From: an uncultured Agromyces sp.
GTDB taxonomy: Bacteria; Actinomycetota; Actinomycetes; Actinomycetales; Microbacteriaceae
Direction: 5' to 3'
Assembly (NCBI GenBank): GCA_913053875.1
Contig: CAJXGN010000007.1
Coordinates: 1-64,000 of the forward strand
DNA length: 64,000 bases
A program made the position numbers and the translations under genes. This document shows positions 43,334 through 51,075 of the stretch, in pieces. Position 1 is the first letter of the stretch; each line of letters starts with the position of its first letter. Under the pieces are notes generated by a model. It saw only the letters and a list, made by a program, of their open reading frames with translations. It searched no databases and was not told where the DNA came from.

Positions 43334-43371
43334 TTGGATACCCACGCCGTATTCCTATACCCTAGGGGTAT
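43334..43371 (+). promoter_or_regulatory. Promoter and CsoR/CstR-type operator of the sulfur operon
   Basis: The operator ATACCCTAGGGGTAT (43357-43371) is a near-palindrome of the type bound by CsoR/CstR regulators. -35 TTGGAT (43334-43339) and -10 TACCCT (43358-43363) are 18 bp apart, and the -10 ends 6 nt before ATG 43370. The operator therefore spans the -10, the transcription start and the start codon itself, an unusually tight switch. The repressor gene is the last gene of the same operon. Confidence 0.7.
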
Positions 43372-45067
43372 GCAGTCGTCCTCTCCCGCACCCGCTCCGG
43401 CCCACCGCACGATCATCGTCGGCGGAGTGGCCGGCGGCATGTCCGCCGCGACCCGGCTCCGCCGCAACGACGCCACCGCCGAGATCGTCGTGGTCGAGCG
43501 CAGCGGCGCCGTGTCGTTCGCGAACTGCGGCCTGCCGTACCACGTGTCGGGCACCATCGCCGAGCGCTCCGCGCTCGAGCTGCAGAGCCCCGAGCGCCTC
43601 CGCGACCGGTTCGGCATCGACGCCCGCGTGCGCCACGAGGCGATCGCGATCGACCGCGCGGCGAAGACCGTCTCGATCCGCTCGCTCGACACCGGGCACG
43701 TCGCGGTCGAGCCCTACGACTCGCTCGTGCTCTCCCCCGGCGCGGCACCCGCGGTGCCGGCGGCGCTGCGCGACCGCCCGGGAGTGTTCGCGCTGCGCAC
43801 CCTCGACGACCTCGACGCGATCATGGCGCACCTCGGCGACGGCTCGCCGACCGATGCGGTGGTCGTCGGCGGCGGGTTCATCGGCATCGAGATGGCCGAC
43901 AACCTGCACCGTCGCGGCATCCGCACCACCGTCGTGACCCGTGGCGAGCAGCTGCTGCCGTCGCTCGACGCCGAGCTCGCGGCACCGCTCGCCGACCACC
44001 TCGCGCGCGAGGGCGTCGCGGTCGAGCTGCTGCGCACCGTCACCCACCGCGGCGAGCGCTCGGTCACGCTCGACGACGGGCGGGAGCTGCCCGCCGACCT
44101 CGTGATCGCGGCCACCGGCGTCGTGCCCGAGACCGCACTCGCCGTGCAGGCCGGGCTCGAGCTCGGGGCATCCGGCGGCATCGCGGTCGACGAGCTGCAC
44201 CGCACCTCCGACCCCTCGATCTACGCGGTCGGCGACGCGGCCGAGAAGTCGCACCGCATCTCGGGCGACGCGCGCCCGGTCACGCTCGCCGGGCTCGCCA
44301 ACCGGCACGGCCGCGCGGTCGCCGACACCATCACCGGGTCGCCGAAGCCGGCCGTCCCGGCGCTCGGCACCGCGATCATCGACGTGCTCGGCGTCACCGC
44401 CGCGAGCGTCGGCCTCGGCGAGCGCGAGCTGCGCGCGGCGGGGCGCGAGGTGCGGGTCATCCACTCGCATCCGCTCAGCCACGCCGGCTACTACCCCGGC
44501 GCCGAGGCGATGTCGCTGAAGCTCATCGTCGACGCCCGCACCGACGAGATCCTCGGGGCCCAGGCCGTCGGCGGCCAGGGCGTGGACACGCGCATCGACG
44601 TGATCGCCACGGCGATGGGCGCCGGCCTCGCGGCATCCGACCTCGCCGACGTCGAGCTCGCCTACGCGCCGCAGTACGGGTCGGCGAAGGACCCGGTGAA
44701 CATGCTCGGCTACATCGCCGAGAACCGCGCCTCGGGCGACGCGCCCACGGTGCAGTGGCACGAGCTCGACGCGGAGGTCGCCGCGGGCGCCGTGCTGCTC
44801 GACGTGCGTGCGCGCGGCCAGCTCGCCGAGGGACGCATCCCCGGCGCCGACTGGGTGCCCGTCGAGGCGCTCCGCGCACGGCACGAGGAGTTCCGCGGCC
44901 GCCCGGTCATCGTGCACTGCCGCGTGGGCCAGGGCGCGCACACCGCCCAGCGCCTGCTCGCCGAGCTCGGCCACGACGTGCGCAACCTCGACGGCGGCTA
45001 CCTCACCTGGCGCGACGGCATGCGCGCGCGCGAGCTCGCGACGGCGCCCGAACTCGCCGCCGCCTGA
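43370..45067 (+). CDS. CoA-disulfide reductase-rhodanese fusion (CoADR-RHOD)
   Basis: This 565-residue FAD/NAD(P)H flavoprotein has an N-terminal pyridine-nucleotide-disulfide reductase fold: IIVGGVAGGMSAATRLRR, the single redox cysteine C53 in FANCGLPYH, second dinucleotide site VVVGGGFIGIEMADNL, GDAAE FAD site and a dimerisation domain. A C-terminal rhodanese domain with active-site Cys in VIVHCRVGQGAH follows. Such fusions reduce CoA-persulfides and polysulfides. ATG 43370 is leaderless under a CsoR/CstR-type operator. Two sulfur genes follow, confirming the role. Confidence 0.92.
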   Translation: MQSSSPAPAPAHRTIIVGGVAGGMSAATRLRRNDATAEIVVVERSGAVSFANCGLPYHVSGTIAERSALELQSPERLRDRFGIDARVRHEAIAIDRAAKTVSIRSLDTGHVAVEPYDSLVLSPGAAPAVPAALRDRPGVFALRTLDDLDAIMAHLGDGSPTDAVVVGGGFIGIEMADNLHRRGIRTTVVTRGEQLLPSLDAELAAPLADHLAREGVAVELLRTVTHRGERSVTLDDGRELPADLVIAATGVVPETALAVQAGLELGASGGIAVDELHRTSDPSIYAVGDAAEKSHRISGDARPVTLAGLANRHGRAVADTITGSPKPAVPALGTAIIDVLGVTAASVGLGERELRAAGREVRVIHSHPLSHAGYYPGAEAMSLKLIVDARTDEILGAQAVGGQGVDTRIDVIATAMGAGLAASDLADVELAYAPQYGSAKDPVNMLGYIAENRASGDAPTVQWHELDAEVAAGAVLLDVRARGQLAEGRIPGADWVPVEALRARHEEFRGRPVIVHCRVGQGAHTAQRLLAELGHDVRNLDGGYLTWRDGMRARELATAPELAAA

Positions 45068-45099
45068 CCCCACACGACCCACCGACCGGAAGGAACGCG

Positions 45100-45408
45100 A
45101 TGCGATCCATCACCCCCACCGCACTGGCCGCGATCGACGGCCCGACCATCATCGACGTCCGCGAGGTCGAGGAGGTCGAGGCCGCGAGCGTGCGCGGCGC
45201 GACGAACATCCCGATGAGCGTGCTCGGCCAGCGCCTCGACGAGGTGCCCCGCGAGGGCACCGTGTACATCATGTGCGCGTCGGGCGGGCGCAGCGCGCGC
45301 GTGACCGAGTACCTCGACCAGCAGGGCTACGACGTCATCAACGTCGCCGGCGGCATCACCGAGTGGTACCGTGACGGGCTGCCGGTCGAGCTCGGATCGG
45401 GGAAGTGA
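45100..45408 (+). CDS. Single-domain rhodanese
   Basis: This 102-residue sulfurtransferase has the IIDVREVEEVEAASVRGATN start and active-site C59 in YIMCASGGRSARV, a six-residue loop able to carry a persulfide. It would pass sulfane sulfur to or from the CoA-disulfide reductase upstream. Ribosome site GGAAGGA precedes ATG 45100. The repressor gene follows with overlapping or nearly overlapping start. Confidence 0.92.
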   Translation: MRSITPTALAAIDGPTIIDVREVEEVEAASVRGATNIPMSVLGQRLDEVPREGTVYIMCASGGRSARVTEYLDQQGYDVINVAGGITEWYRDGLPVELGSGK

Positions 45409-45443
45409 CCATGTCCGGCACGAGCGCGACGGCAGGAGCGAGC

Positions 45444-45758
45444 ATGACCACCGAGTACTCCGCGACGACCCCCGGTTCCGACGCGCAGCGGCGCATCGCG
45501 AACCGCCTGAAGCGCGCACGCGGTCAGCTGAACGCCGTGATCGACGCGGTGGAGTCGGGCGGCGACTGCCGCACGGTCGTCACCCAGCTCGCCGCGGTCT
45601 CGAGCGCACTCGACCGTGCGGGCTTCGCGATCATCTCGCAGGCCATGCGCGACTGCGTGATGCTCGACGACGAGCAGTCGGATGCCTCGGGCGAGGCGAC
45701 CGAACGCCACCGCCTCACGCCCGACGAGGTCGAGAAGCTCTTCCTCTCGCTCGCCTGA
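45444..45758 (+). CDS. CsoR-family repressor, CstR-like (persulfide sensor)
   Basis: This 104-residue all-helical repressor has RRIANRLKRARGQLNAVIDAV and the two sensor cysteines C42 and C71 spaced as in CsoR (29 apart). The copper-binding His of CsoR would fall at position 67, which here is Ala, so the CstR subgroup, which senses persulfide through a Cys-Cys link, is favoured. ATG 45444 has AGGAG 5 nt upstream. GTG 45405 and ATG 45411 would add 13 or 11 residues and overlap the rhodanese stop. It probably closes the operator at 43357-43371. Confidence 0.88.
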   Translation: MTTEYSATTPGSDAQRRIANRLKRARGQLNAVIDAVESGGDCRTVVTQLAAVSSALDRAGFAIISQAMRDCVMLDDEQSDASGEATERHRLTPDEVEKLFLSLA

Positions 45759-45800
45759 CGCGCGCCCTGCTCCGCGGCGTGCCTCCGCCCGCGGCGCCGC

Positions 45801-46898
45801 TCAGGCGTTCGCGAGGTCGATGCCGTGCGCCCTGGCGACGGACTCGTTGACCAGCCGGCCGCCGGTCGTGTTGAGCCCCTTCGCGAGCGCCGCGTCGCGC
45901 GCCATCGCAACCTCGGCGCCGTTGTCGGCGATCGACAGCGCGTACGGCAGCGTCGCGTTGGTGAGCGCCGGCGTCGAGGTGGCGGGCACCGCACCGGGCA
46001 TGTTCGCGACGCAGTAGAACAGCGCGTCGTGCACCCGGTAGGTGGGCTCGGCGTGGGTCGTGGGGTGCGATCCCTCGAAGCATCCGCCCTGATCGATCGC
46101 GATGTCGACGAGCACGGCGCCCGGCTTCATGGTCTTCACCATGTCATCGGTGACCACCTTCGGCGCCGCGGCGCCGGGAACCAGCACCGCACCGATCACG
46201 AGGTCAGCGTCGCGCACCTGGCGCGCCACCTCGTAGGGCGAGGAGGCGAGGGTGCGGATCTGGCCGTGGTAGCGGGCGTCCAGCTCGCGCAGGCGCGGCA
46301 GCGACACGTCGAGCACGGTCACGTCGGCGCCGAGGCCGAGCGCGGTCATGGCCGCCTGCTCACCGGCGACGCCGCCGCCGATCACGACGACCTTCGCCTT
46401 CGCGGTGCCGGGCACGCCCGCGAGCAGCACGCCGCGGCCGCCCTTCGACGCGTGCAGGTGGGCGGCGCCCTCCTGCGGGGCGAGCCGGCCGGCGACCTCG
46501 CTCATGGGGGTGAGCAGCGGCAGCGAGCGATCGGGCAGCTGCACGGTCTCGTACGCGATCGCGGTCGTGCCGGCGGCGATGAGCGCCTCGGTCAGCGGCC
46601 GGTCGGCTGCGAGGTGCAGGTAGGTGAACAGCACGAGGTCGGGGCGGAGGAAGCCGTACTCCGAGGCGACGGGCTCCTTGACCTTCAGCACGAGCTCGGC
46701 CGCCCACGCCTCGTCGGCGGTCTCGACGATCTCGGCACCGGCGGTGCGGTACTCGTCGTCGCTGTAGCCCGCTCCGGCACCCGCGCCGGCCTGCACGCTC
46801 ACGCGGTGGCCGCGCTCGCCGAGCGCGTGCGCGCCCGCGGGGGTGACCGCGACGCGGAACTCGTTGTTCTTGACCTCAGCCGGGACGCCGACGTGCAT
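45801..46898 (-). CDS. ald: Alanine dehydrogenase
   Basis: This 365-residue NAD enzyme interconverts L-alanine and pyruvate plus ammonia. It opens VGVPAEVKNNEFRVAVTP and shows the substrate Lys/His region LVLKVKEP and LFTYLHLAAD, the Rossmann VVIGGGVAGEQAAMTALGLG, and a C-terminal substrate-closing segment NMPGAVPATSTPALTNATLP. Start ATG 46898 has GGAG close by and gives the family-typical N-terminus. The divergent Lrp-type gene is the likely regulator, as in mycobacterial ald-aldR. Confidence 0.94.
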   Translation of the reverse strand: MHVGVPAEVKNNEFRVAVTPAGAHALGERGHRVSVQAGAGAGAGYSDDEYRTAGAEIVETADEAWAAELVLKVKEPVASEYGFLRPDLVLFTYLHLAADRPLTEALIAAGTTAIAYETVQLPDRSLPLLTPMSEVAGRLAPQEGAAHLHASKGGRGVLLAGVPGTAKAKVVVIGGGVAGEQAAMTALGLGADVTVLDVSLPRLRELDARYHGQIRTLASSPYEVARQVRDADLVIGAVLVPGAAAPKVVTDDMVKTMKPGAVLVDIAIDQGGCFEGSHPTTHAEPTYRVHDALFYCVANMPGAVPATSTPALTNATLPYALSIADNGAEVAMARDAALAKGLNTTGGRLVNESVARAHGIDLANA

Positions 46899-47027
46899 GC
46901 CTACTCCGAATCTCATGGGGGAATGTGGGCCCATCATCCTCTGATGTTCGCCCGTTGTGAAGATCAACCGCATATCATTCGGTGCAGGGCGGATGCAGCG
47001 GGCATCTGTTCGGAAACGGAGAGCCGA
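46899..47027. promoter_or_regulatory. ald/Lrp divergent control region
   Basis: This 129-bp spacer carries an AT-richer middle (GAAGATCAACCGCATATCATT) and a weak inverted repeat CATCA...TGATG at 46932-46946. Lrp-type activators usually bind such AT-rich centres. I cannot delimit promoters with confidence. Confidence 0.4.
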
Positions 47028-47531
47028 ATGCCCGAGGAACCGCAGATCCGCAGCGGCGCGGTGACCACCCTCGACGACGTCGACCGCGAGATCATCGCCC
47101 ACCTGCACGACAACGCGCGCATCTCGAACGTCGACCTCGCCCGCGAGGTGGGGGTGTCGCCGTCGACCTGCCTCGCCCGCGTGAAGTCGCTGCGCGACCG
47201 GGGCGTGATCGTGCGCTACACCGCCGAGATCGACCCGCGGGCGCTCGGCTACACTCTGCAGGCGCTCGTCAGCGTGCGCATCCGCGCCGGCGCCCGTCAC
47301 CTCATGGGGCAGATCTCCGACGAGCTGCGGCGCCAGCCCGAGGTCGCGCAGCTGTTCTTCCTCGGCGGCGCGGAGGACTTCCTCATCCACGTGCGGGTGC
47401 GCGACAGCGAACACGTGCGGGAGTTCGTGCTCAACAACCTGTCGGCGAACCCCGCGGTCGCCCTCACCGAGACGAACCTGGTGTTCGAGCACCACAGCGC
47501 ACTCTCGGCAGGACTGCGCACGCCGCTGTGA
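47028..47531 (+). CDS. Lrp/AsnC-family regulator (AldR-like)
   Basis: This 167-residue protein has a DNA-binding winged-helix region (LDDVDREIIAHLHDNARIS, NVDLAREVGVSPSTCLARVK) and the RAM amino-acid-binding domain (LQALVSVRIRAGARH to AVALTETNLVFE). Divergent from ald, it most resembles AldR, which controls alanine dehydrogenase in response to alanine. ATG 47028 follows GGAAACGGAGAG. Confidence 0.9.
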   Translation: MPEEPQIRSGAVTTLDDVDREIIAHLHDNARISNVDLAREVGVSPSTCLARVKSLRDRGVIVRYTAEIDPRALGYTLQALVSVRIRAGARHLMGQISDELRRQPEVAQLFFLGGAEDFLIHVRVRDSEHVREFVLNNLSANPAVALTETNLVFEHHSALSAGLRTPL

Positions 47532-47582
47532 TCGTACGCGTCACGTGAAGTCAAGTCCCTGTGCCCCGTTCGGGGGACAACG

Positions 47583-47588
47583 TATCGT
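47583..47588 (+). promoter_or_regulatory. -10 hexamer before the short upstream ORF
   Basis: TATCGT is a good TANNNT match, giving a transcript from about 47595 with a 52-nt leader to ATG 47647. A GC-rich inverted repeat (TGTGCCCC/GGGGGACA) lies just upstream at about 47561-47580. Confidence 0.45.
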
Positions 47589-47646
47589 CGAGCCCGACGC
47601 CGCGCGCGATGACGCGCGCGAGCGCGACCGCACCACAGGGGGAACC

Positions 47647-47691
47647 ATGCACCACTCGACCGCCGCCACCGCAAGCGCGTGGCACCGATGA
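47647..47691 (+). CDS. 14-residue upstream ORF (possible leader peptide)
   Basis: AGGGGG followed by ATG gives a short frame MHHSTAATASAWHR. Its TGA stop overlaps the ATG of the following 86-residue gene (ATGA at 47688). The strong ribosome site is on the short frame, not on the downstream gene, so translation of the latter would be coupled to the peptide. It contains a single Trp and three His residues, but no run pointing to an amino-acid sensor. Confidence 0.45.
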   Translation: MHHSTAATASAWHR

Positions 47692-47948
47692 CCGACACGC
47701 TCGGAAGCCACCGCTCGCACGACTCCGCCGCCCTCCCACCCGTGGGCCTCTGGTGGCCCATGCTCGAGGCCGACCTCCGCCGCGAGGTGCTCGAGGACCT
47801 GGATGCGCCGCTGCGCGAGGGCGTCGTGCGCCGCATCCTCGACCTGTGCGAGGTCGACGGCGACCCGCGCGCGCTGCGGGGCGTGCGCCTGCGCGAGCAC
47901 GACCGCGCCTACATCGCGGGCTGGTCGCACGCGATCGGCTGGAACTGA
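47688..47948 (+). CDS. Conserved-looking small protein, unknown (86 aa)
   Basis: This 86-residue protein is acidic/basic mixed with a helical centre (LEADLRREVLEDLDAPLREG) and a C-terminal LREHDRAYIAGWSHAIGWN. No signal peptide or membrane segment. I recognise no family. A start at GTG 47679 is possible; ATG 47688 is preferred because of the ATGA overlap with the upstream ORF. Confidence 0.65.
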   Translation: MTDTLGSHRSHDSAALPPVGLWWPMLEADLRREVLEDLDAPLREGVVRRILDLCEVDGDPRALRGVRLREHDRAYIAGWSHAIGWN

Positions 47949-48037
47949 CGCCCGGGTCGGCGTCGGGGGTGCCGACGTAGAATCGACTCGCGCGGGCCGG
48001 CGCGCTCCGAAACGGTCGAGAACGACGAGGAGCATGC

Positions 48038-48304
48038 GTGCCCGAGGCCCCTCCGCGATGGCATCCCATCCTCGCGGCATCCGAGCCGGCAGCCGGCCAC
48101 TGGGTGCTGATCGACTCGCTCGGTCGCGAATACGGCCGGGTCACGATCGTGCGCCGCGGCGACGAGGTGGGCTACCGCGCCTGGTTCGGCGAGGTGTCCG
48201 TCGGCTCCTTCACGACCCTGCGCCGCTCGTGCGAGGCCGTGCACCGGGCGTTCCTCGACGCCCACGGGCCCGGCGGCTTCGCGCCGCTTCCCTGGCACAG
48301 CTGA
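48038..48304 (+). CDS. Small protein of unknown function (88 aa)
   Basis: This 88-residue protein begins PEAPPRWHPILAASEPAAG and has a central beta-rich section GHWVLIDSLGREYGRVTIVRR ending YRAWFGEVSVGSF, giving a small SH3-like impression. A TAGAAT hexamer (47978-47983) and a GAGGAGC ribosome site suggest a leader of about 48 nt. No family recognised. Confidence 0.65.
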   Translation: MPEAPPRWHPILAASEPAAGHWVLIDSLGREYGRVTIVRRGDEVGYRAWFGEVSVGSFTTLRRSCEAVHRAFLDAHGPGGFAPLPWHS

Positions 48305-48319
48305 GCGGATGCCCGTGAG

Positions 48320-48928
48320 TCAGGCCTCCGCACCCTCGGCATCGAGCCGCTCGGCGCGCGCCGCGAGCCACACCGCGCGCGCGGCATCCGCGTTCAACAG
48401 GCCGATGCCGATCCCGACGACGATGTCCGGCCAGCCCGACGACCAGACGAGGGTCACGAGGGCGGCCCCGATGATCGCGATGTTCGCGAGCGCGTCGTTG
48501 CGGGCCGACAGCCATGCCGCCTTCGGCAGCGAGCCGGCGTGGTGCCGGTGCCGAACCAGCAGCACGGCGCTCAGCAGGTTGATCGCGAGCGCGCCGGCGG
48601 CGGCGAGGCTGAGCGGCACGACCTCGGGCGGCTGCGGGTCGAGGATCTTCGCAACCGCGATCCAGATCGTCGCGACCGCGGGCACCAGGATGAGGACCGC
48701 CAGTCCGCGGCCGACGACCGACCGGGTGCGCGCGGCCCACGCGACCGCGAAGAAGATGAGCAGGTTGACGCTCGCGTCCTCGAGGAAGTCGACGCTGTCG
48801 GCGAGCAGCGACACCGACCCGATCGCAAGCGCGACCGCGAACTCGATGCCGAAGTACGCGCCGTTCAGGATGGCGACGACGAGCACCGCGCGCCGCAGGC
48901 CGGCGTCGGGCGCATCCATCGGGGTCAT
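48320..48928 (-). CDS. Cation diffusion facilitator-type transporter
   Basis: This 202-residue membrane protein has six hydrophobic helices of the CDF family. It includes SLLADSVDFLEDASVNLL, holding the Asp metal site of helix 2, and SARNDALANIAIIGAAL, holding the second site in helix 5. It is short and lacks the cytoplasmic metal-binding domain, as in CzcD-like minimal forms. It probably exports Zn2+, Co2+ or another divalent metal. A weak leaderless signal GATACT (48935-48940) lies 6 nt before ATG 48928. Confidence 0.85.
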   Translation of the reverse strand: MTPMDAPDAGLRRAVLVVAILNGAYFGIEFAVALAIGSVSLLADSVDFLEDASVNLLIFFAVAWAARTRSVVGRGLAVLILVPAVATIWIAVAKILDPQPPEVVPLSLAAAGALAINLLSAVLLVRHRHHAGSLPKAAWLSARNDALANIAIIGAALVTLVWSSGWPDIVVGIGIGLLNADAARAVWLAARAERLDAEGAEA

Positions 48929-49058
48929 CCCGCCAGTATCGCGGCCCGACCCCGACGTGCTCGGCAACCTGTGGGCGCGCGAACCGGGCCGTGCGGGATC
49001 AGGTCTCGGGTCGCCTGCACTTGTGCGAGAGCGGTCGCAATCCTCGTGGCGCCTGCGG

Positions 49059-49478
49059 TCAGCGAACGATCTCGTCCATCAGCATCACGAGCCGTTCCGC
49101 GTTGCGAAGCGCCTCCGCAGCCTTGGTCGGCGTCACCATCCTCGGCTCGTAGGCAGCGGTGGACTTGATCGCGATGAGCGCCTTGAGCTGGTTCGAGGCG
49201 GCCGCACCGCCGTGCGCACGCTTCAGCAGCGCTACGGCGTCGCTGTGGTTGCCTGAGCTCGATCGCTCGCCCAGCGCCATCCCGCAGATCGCGTCGGCGG
49301 CAGCGATGCCCGCGAGTACCGCGTTGGACGCAGCGACGTTCGCCGAAGCTGTCTCGCCGAGCTCATCGGCGAACTCGGTGGTGAGCCGGGCAGCTTCGAG
49401 GAACGAACGCGCCTGCGCGGCTCGCGCAGATACGTCTGCACGGCCCATCGGAGTCGTGGCCGAGCCCCGCGGCGTCAT
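49059..49478 (-). CDS. HEPN-domain protein (toxin-like partner of MNT pair)
   Basis: This 139-residue helical protein carries R72-x5-H78 (RSSSGNH), matching the HEPN RNase motif R-x4-6-H, in a helix-rich frame (ASNAVLAGIAAADAICGMAL). HEPN toxins cut RNA and are neutralised by MNT nucleotidyltransferase partners. Its ATG overlaps the stop of the MNT gene (ATGA), so they are made together. The Tyr that follows His in AMPylated HepT proteins is absent here, so control would differ. It is identified by motif and context, not by strong overall similarity. Confidence 0.65.
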   Translation of the reverse strand: MTPRGSATTPMGRADVSARAAQARSFLEAARLTTEFADELGETASANVAASNAVLAGIAAADAICGMALGERSSSGNHSDAVALLKRAHGGAAASNQLKALIAIKSTAAYEPRMVTPTKAAEALRNAERLVMLMDEIVR

Positions 49479-50092
49479 GCGACGTTCCGAAGCTGCAGGA
49501 GCGGGCCCTTGCCGTCGATCGGTCGCGCATGTTGCTTCCACTCCGCGACGATGGGGGCACCGTGCAGTTCGAGGTCCCGGAGTTCGGACTCGCTGACGTC
49601 GATGACCTGACCATCGTTGCCCGTGAGGCGTTCGATCAGATCGGCGACGGTCGTCGCCACTCGCTCGCGCTCACCGGCGGGAACGTCATCGCCGACGACC
49701 AGCAGCACGTCGTAGTCGCTGTCCGGTCGTGACGTGCCTGCGGCAACGGAACCGAATGCGGCGACGCGCGCCGAGTCGCCGAACTCGCCCGCAACGAGAT
49801 CGGCGATCTGCCGGTCAACCGCTGCGGCAGCGTCGAGCATCTCGCGAAGCGGGCCCCAGAGGACATGCTCGCGATTGAGTCGGTAGAGCGTCGCCGACGA
49901 CAGCTGGGTCGCCTCGACCAAGCCGATCCGTCGGTAGCGATGGAGGATCCGCTGCGTGGTCGAGTGGCTCTGCTCACCGGCAAGCGATGCGATCTGACGT
50001 CCGCTCATCGGCTCGTCGAGCCGCGCGAGCGCACGGAGGACGTTCGCCTCGGTCGCCCCGAGAAGATCCGATCCTGCGTTGCTGAGGTCCAC
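49475..50092 (-). CDS. wHTH-nucleotidyltransferase (MNT) fusion, antitoxin-like
   Basis: This 205-residue protein fuses an N-terminal winged-helix DNA-binding domain (about 10-72, EPMSGRQIASLAGEQ, STTQRILHRYRRIGL) to a minimal nucleotidyltransferase domain with GS at 114-115 and D126-x-D128 in SRPDSDYDVLLV. MNT partners of HEPN toxins AMPylate or bind them, and the fused DNA-binding domain suggests autoregulation. GTG 50092 shows a leaderless-type CACACT 6 nt upstream. Three phased operator repeats sit over this promoter. Confidence 0.8.
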   Translation of the reverse strand: MDLSNAGSDLLGATEANVLRALARLDEPMSGRQIASLAGEQSHSTTQRILHRYRRIGLVEATQLSSATLYRLNREHVLWGPLREMLDAAAAVDRQIADLVAGEFGDSARVAAFGSVAAGTSRPDSDYDVLLVVGDDVPAGERERVATTVADLIERLTGNDGQVIDVSESELRDLELHGAPIVAEWKQHARPIDGKGPLLQLRNVA

Positions 50093-50096
50093 CCGA

Positions 50097-50146
50097 CAAG
50101 TGTGTCACTCGTGAGTCATGTGTGTCAATAATGATCCATGTGTGTC
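50097..50146 (-). promoter_or_regulatory. Three 20-bp-phased operator repeats at the MNT/HEPN promoter
   Basis: CA[A/T]GTGTGTC occurs at 50097-50106, 50117-50126 and 50137-50146, exactly 20 bp apart, about two helical turns. On the minus strand -35 TTGACA (50123-50128) lies within the second copy and the -10-like CACACT (50099-50104) within the first. The third lies upstream. The arrangement suits cooperative binding of the fused winged-helix protein to one DNA face. Confidence 0.75.
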
Positions 50147-50196
50147 GGATTCACACCACCTTGCGTACCCTGACTGCGCGACCGCTGTGCCGGGCC

Positions 50197-50640
50197 TCAG
50201 CCGACCGCCCTCGCCACCAGGTCGCGAAGGGCCTGCTCCACGTCGTCGTTCACCTCGACGACCGCGAACGACGTCGGCCACATGGCGCCGTCGTCGAGCT
50301 TGGCCTGCTCGTCGAAGTTCACGGTCGGGTAGCGCGTGTCGAACTTCGACTTGGGCTGCACGAACATCACGACCTTGCCGTCGGCGTCGGCCCACGCGGG
50401 GAAGCCGTAGAAGGTCTTCGGGTTGAGGTCCGGCGCCTCCTCGGAGACGATGCGGTGGAACGTCGTCGCCACGACGCTGTCGATGCCGGTCAGCGCGTCG
50501 ATCGCGTCCATGCACGCCTCGAGCTCGCGGGCGAGCTTCGCGGCCCCCTTGAGCCCCTTCGTCGAGCGGAGCTCCTCGGCGCGCTGCTGCATCGCCGCCT
50601 TCTCCTCGGCGGAGAATCCGGTTCCGTCCTGATCGGCCAT
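50197..50640 (-). CDS. DUF1801/YdhG-type small protein
   Basis: This 147-residue protein is helical at the N-terminus (SAEEKAAMQQRAEELRSTKG) and then shows the DUF1801 pattern: EEAPDLNPKTFYGFPAWADA, DGKVVMFVQPKSKFDTRYPT and LDDGAMWPTSFAV. Members resemble frataxin/iron-chaperone-like YdhG folds; no function is proven. GGAG sits 6 nt before ATG 50640. Confidence 0.85.
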   Translation of the reverse strand: MADQDGTGFSAEEKAAMQQRAEELRSTKGLKGAAKLARELEACMDAIDALTGIDSVVATTFHRIVSEEAPDLNPKTFYGFPAWADADGKVVMFVQPKSKFDTRYPTVNFDEQAKLDDGAMWPTSFAVVEVNDDVEQALRDLVARAVG

Positions 50641-50784
50641 GATGGACTCCATTCCCTTCCATCCGTCGGTCCGGGGTTCCACCCCGGTGATGGACTCAGG
50701 CTACTGGCGGGGTGTTCGCGGGACTTCTCGAATCCTGCGCGGTCGACGGATGCCTCCGGGCCCCCGACGCGAGAGGATGGCCGC

Positions 50785-51075
50785 ATGCCCGTGACCCACA
50801 TCGTCCTGCTGCGCTGGGCTTCGGACGACCCCGTACCCGGTTCCGCGGTCCGGGAGGCGATCCGCGGCCTCCCCGCGGTGATCCCGTCGATCCGCGACCT
50901 CCGCGAGGGGCCGAGCTCGAGCCCCGAGGGACTCGAGGGCGGCTACGAGTACGGCTTCGTGATGACCTTCGACGACGAGGCGGCGCGCGACGCGTACCTG
51001 GTGCATCCCGCCCACCTGCCGGTCGCCGAGCAGATCGGGCGGGCCAGCGCGGCGGTGCTCGTCTACGACGTCTGA
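50785..51075 (+). CDS. Dabb (stress-responsive alpha/beta barrel) protein
   Basis: This 96-residue protein has the Dabb signature THIVLLRWASDDP, IPSIRDLREGPSSSPEGLEG and YEYGFVMTFDDEAARDAYLVHP, a dimeric alpha/beta ferredoxin-like barrel that can bind small molecules. The region upstream of ATG 50785 has GAGAGGAT. Function is unknown beyond the fold. Confidence 0.88.
   Translation: MPVTHIVLLRWASDDPVPGSAVREAIRGLPAVIPSIRDLREGPSSSPEGLEGGYEYGFVMTFDDEAARDAYLVHPAHLPVAEQIGRASAAVLVYDV

Noticed and set aside
47568..47585. GTGCCCC...GGGGGAC as a terminator
   Set aside because: It lies just before a -10 and has no T-run; a protein site or chance is as likely.
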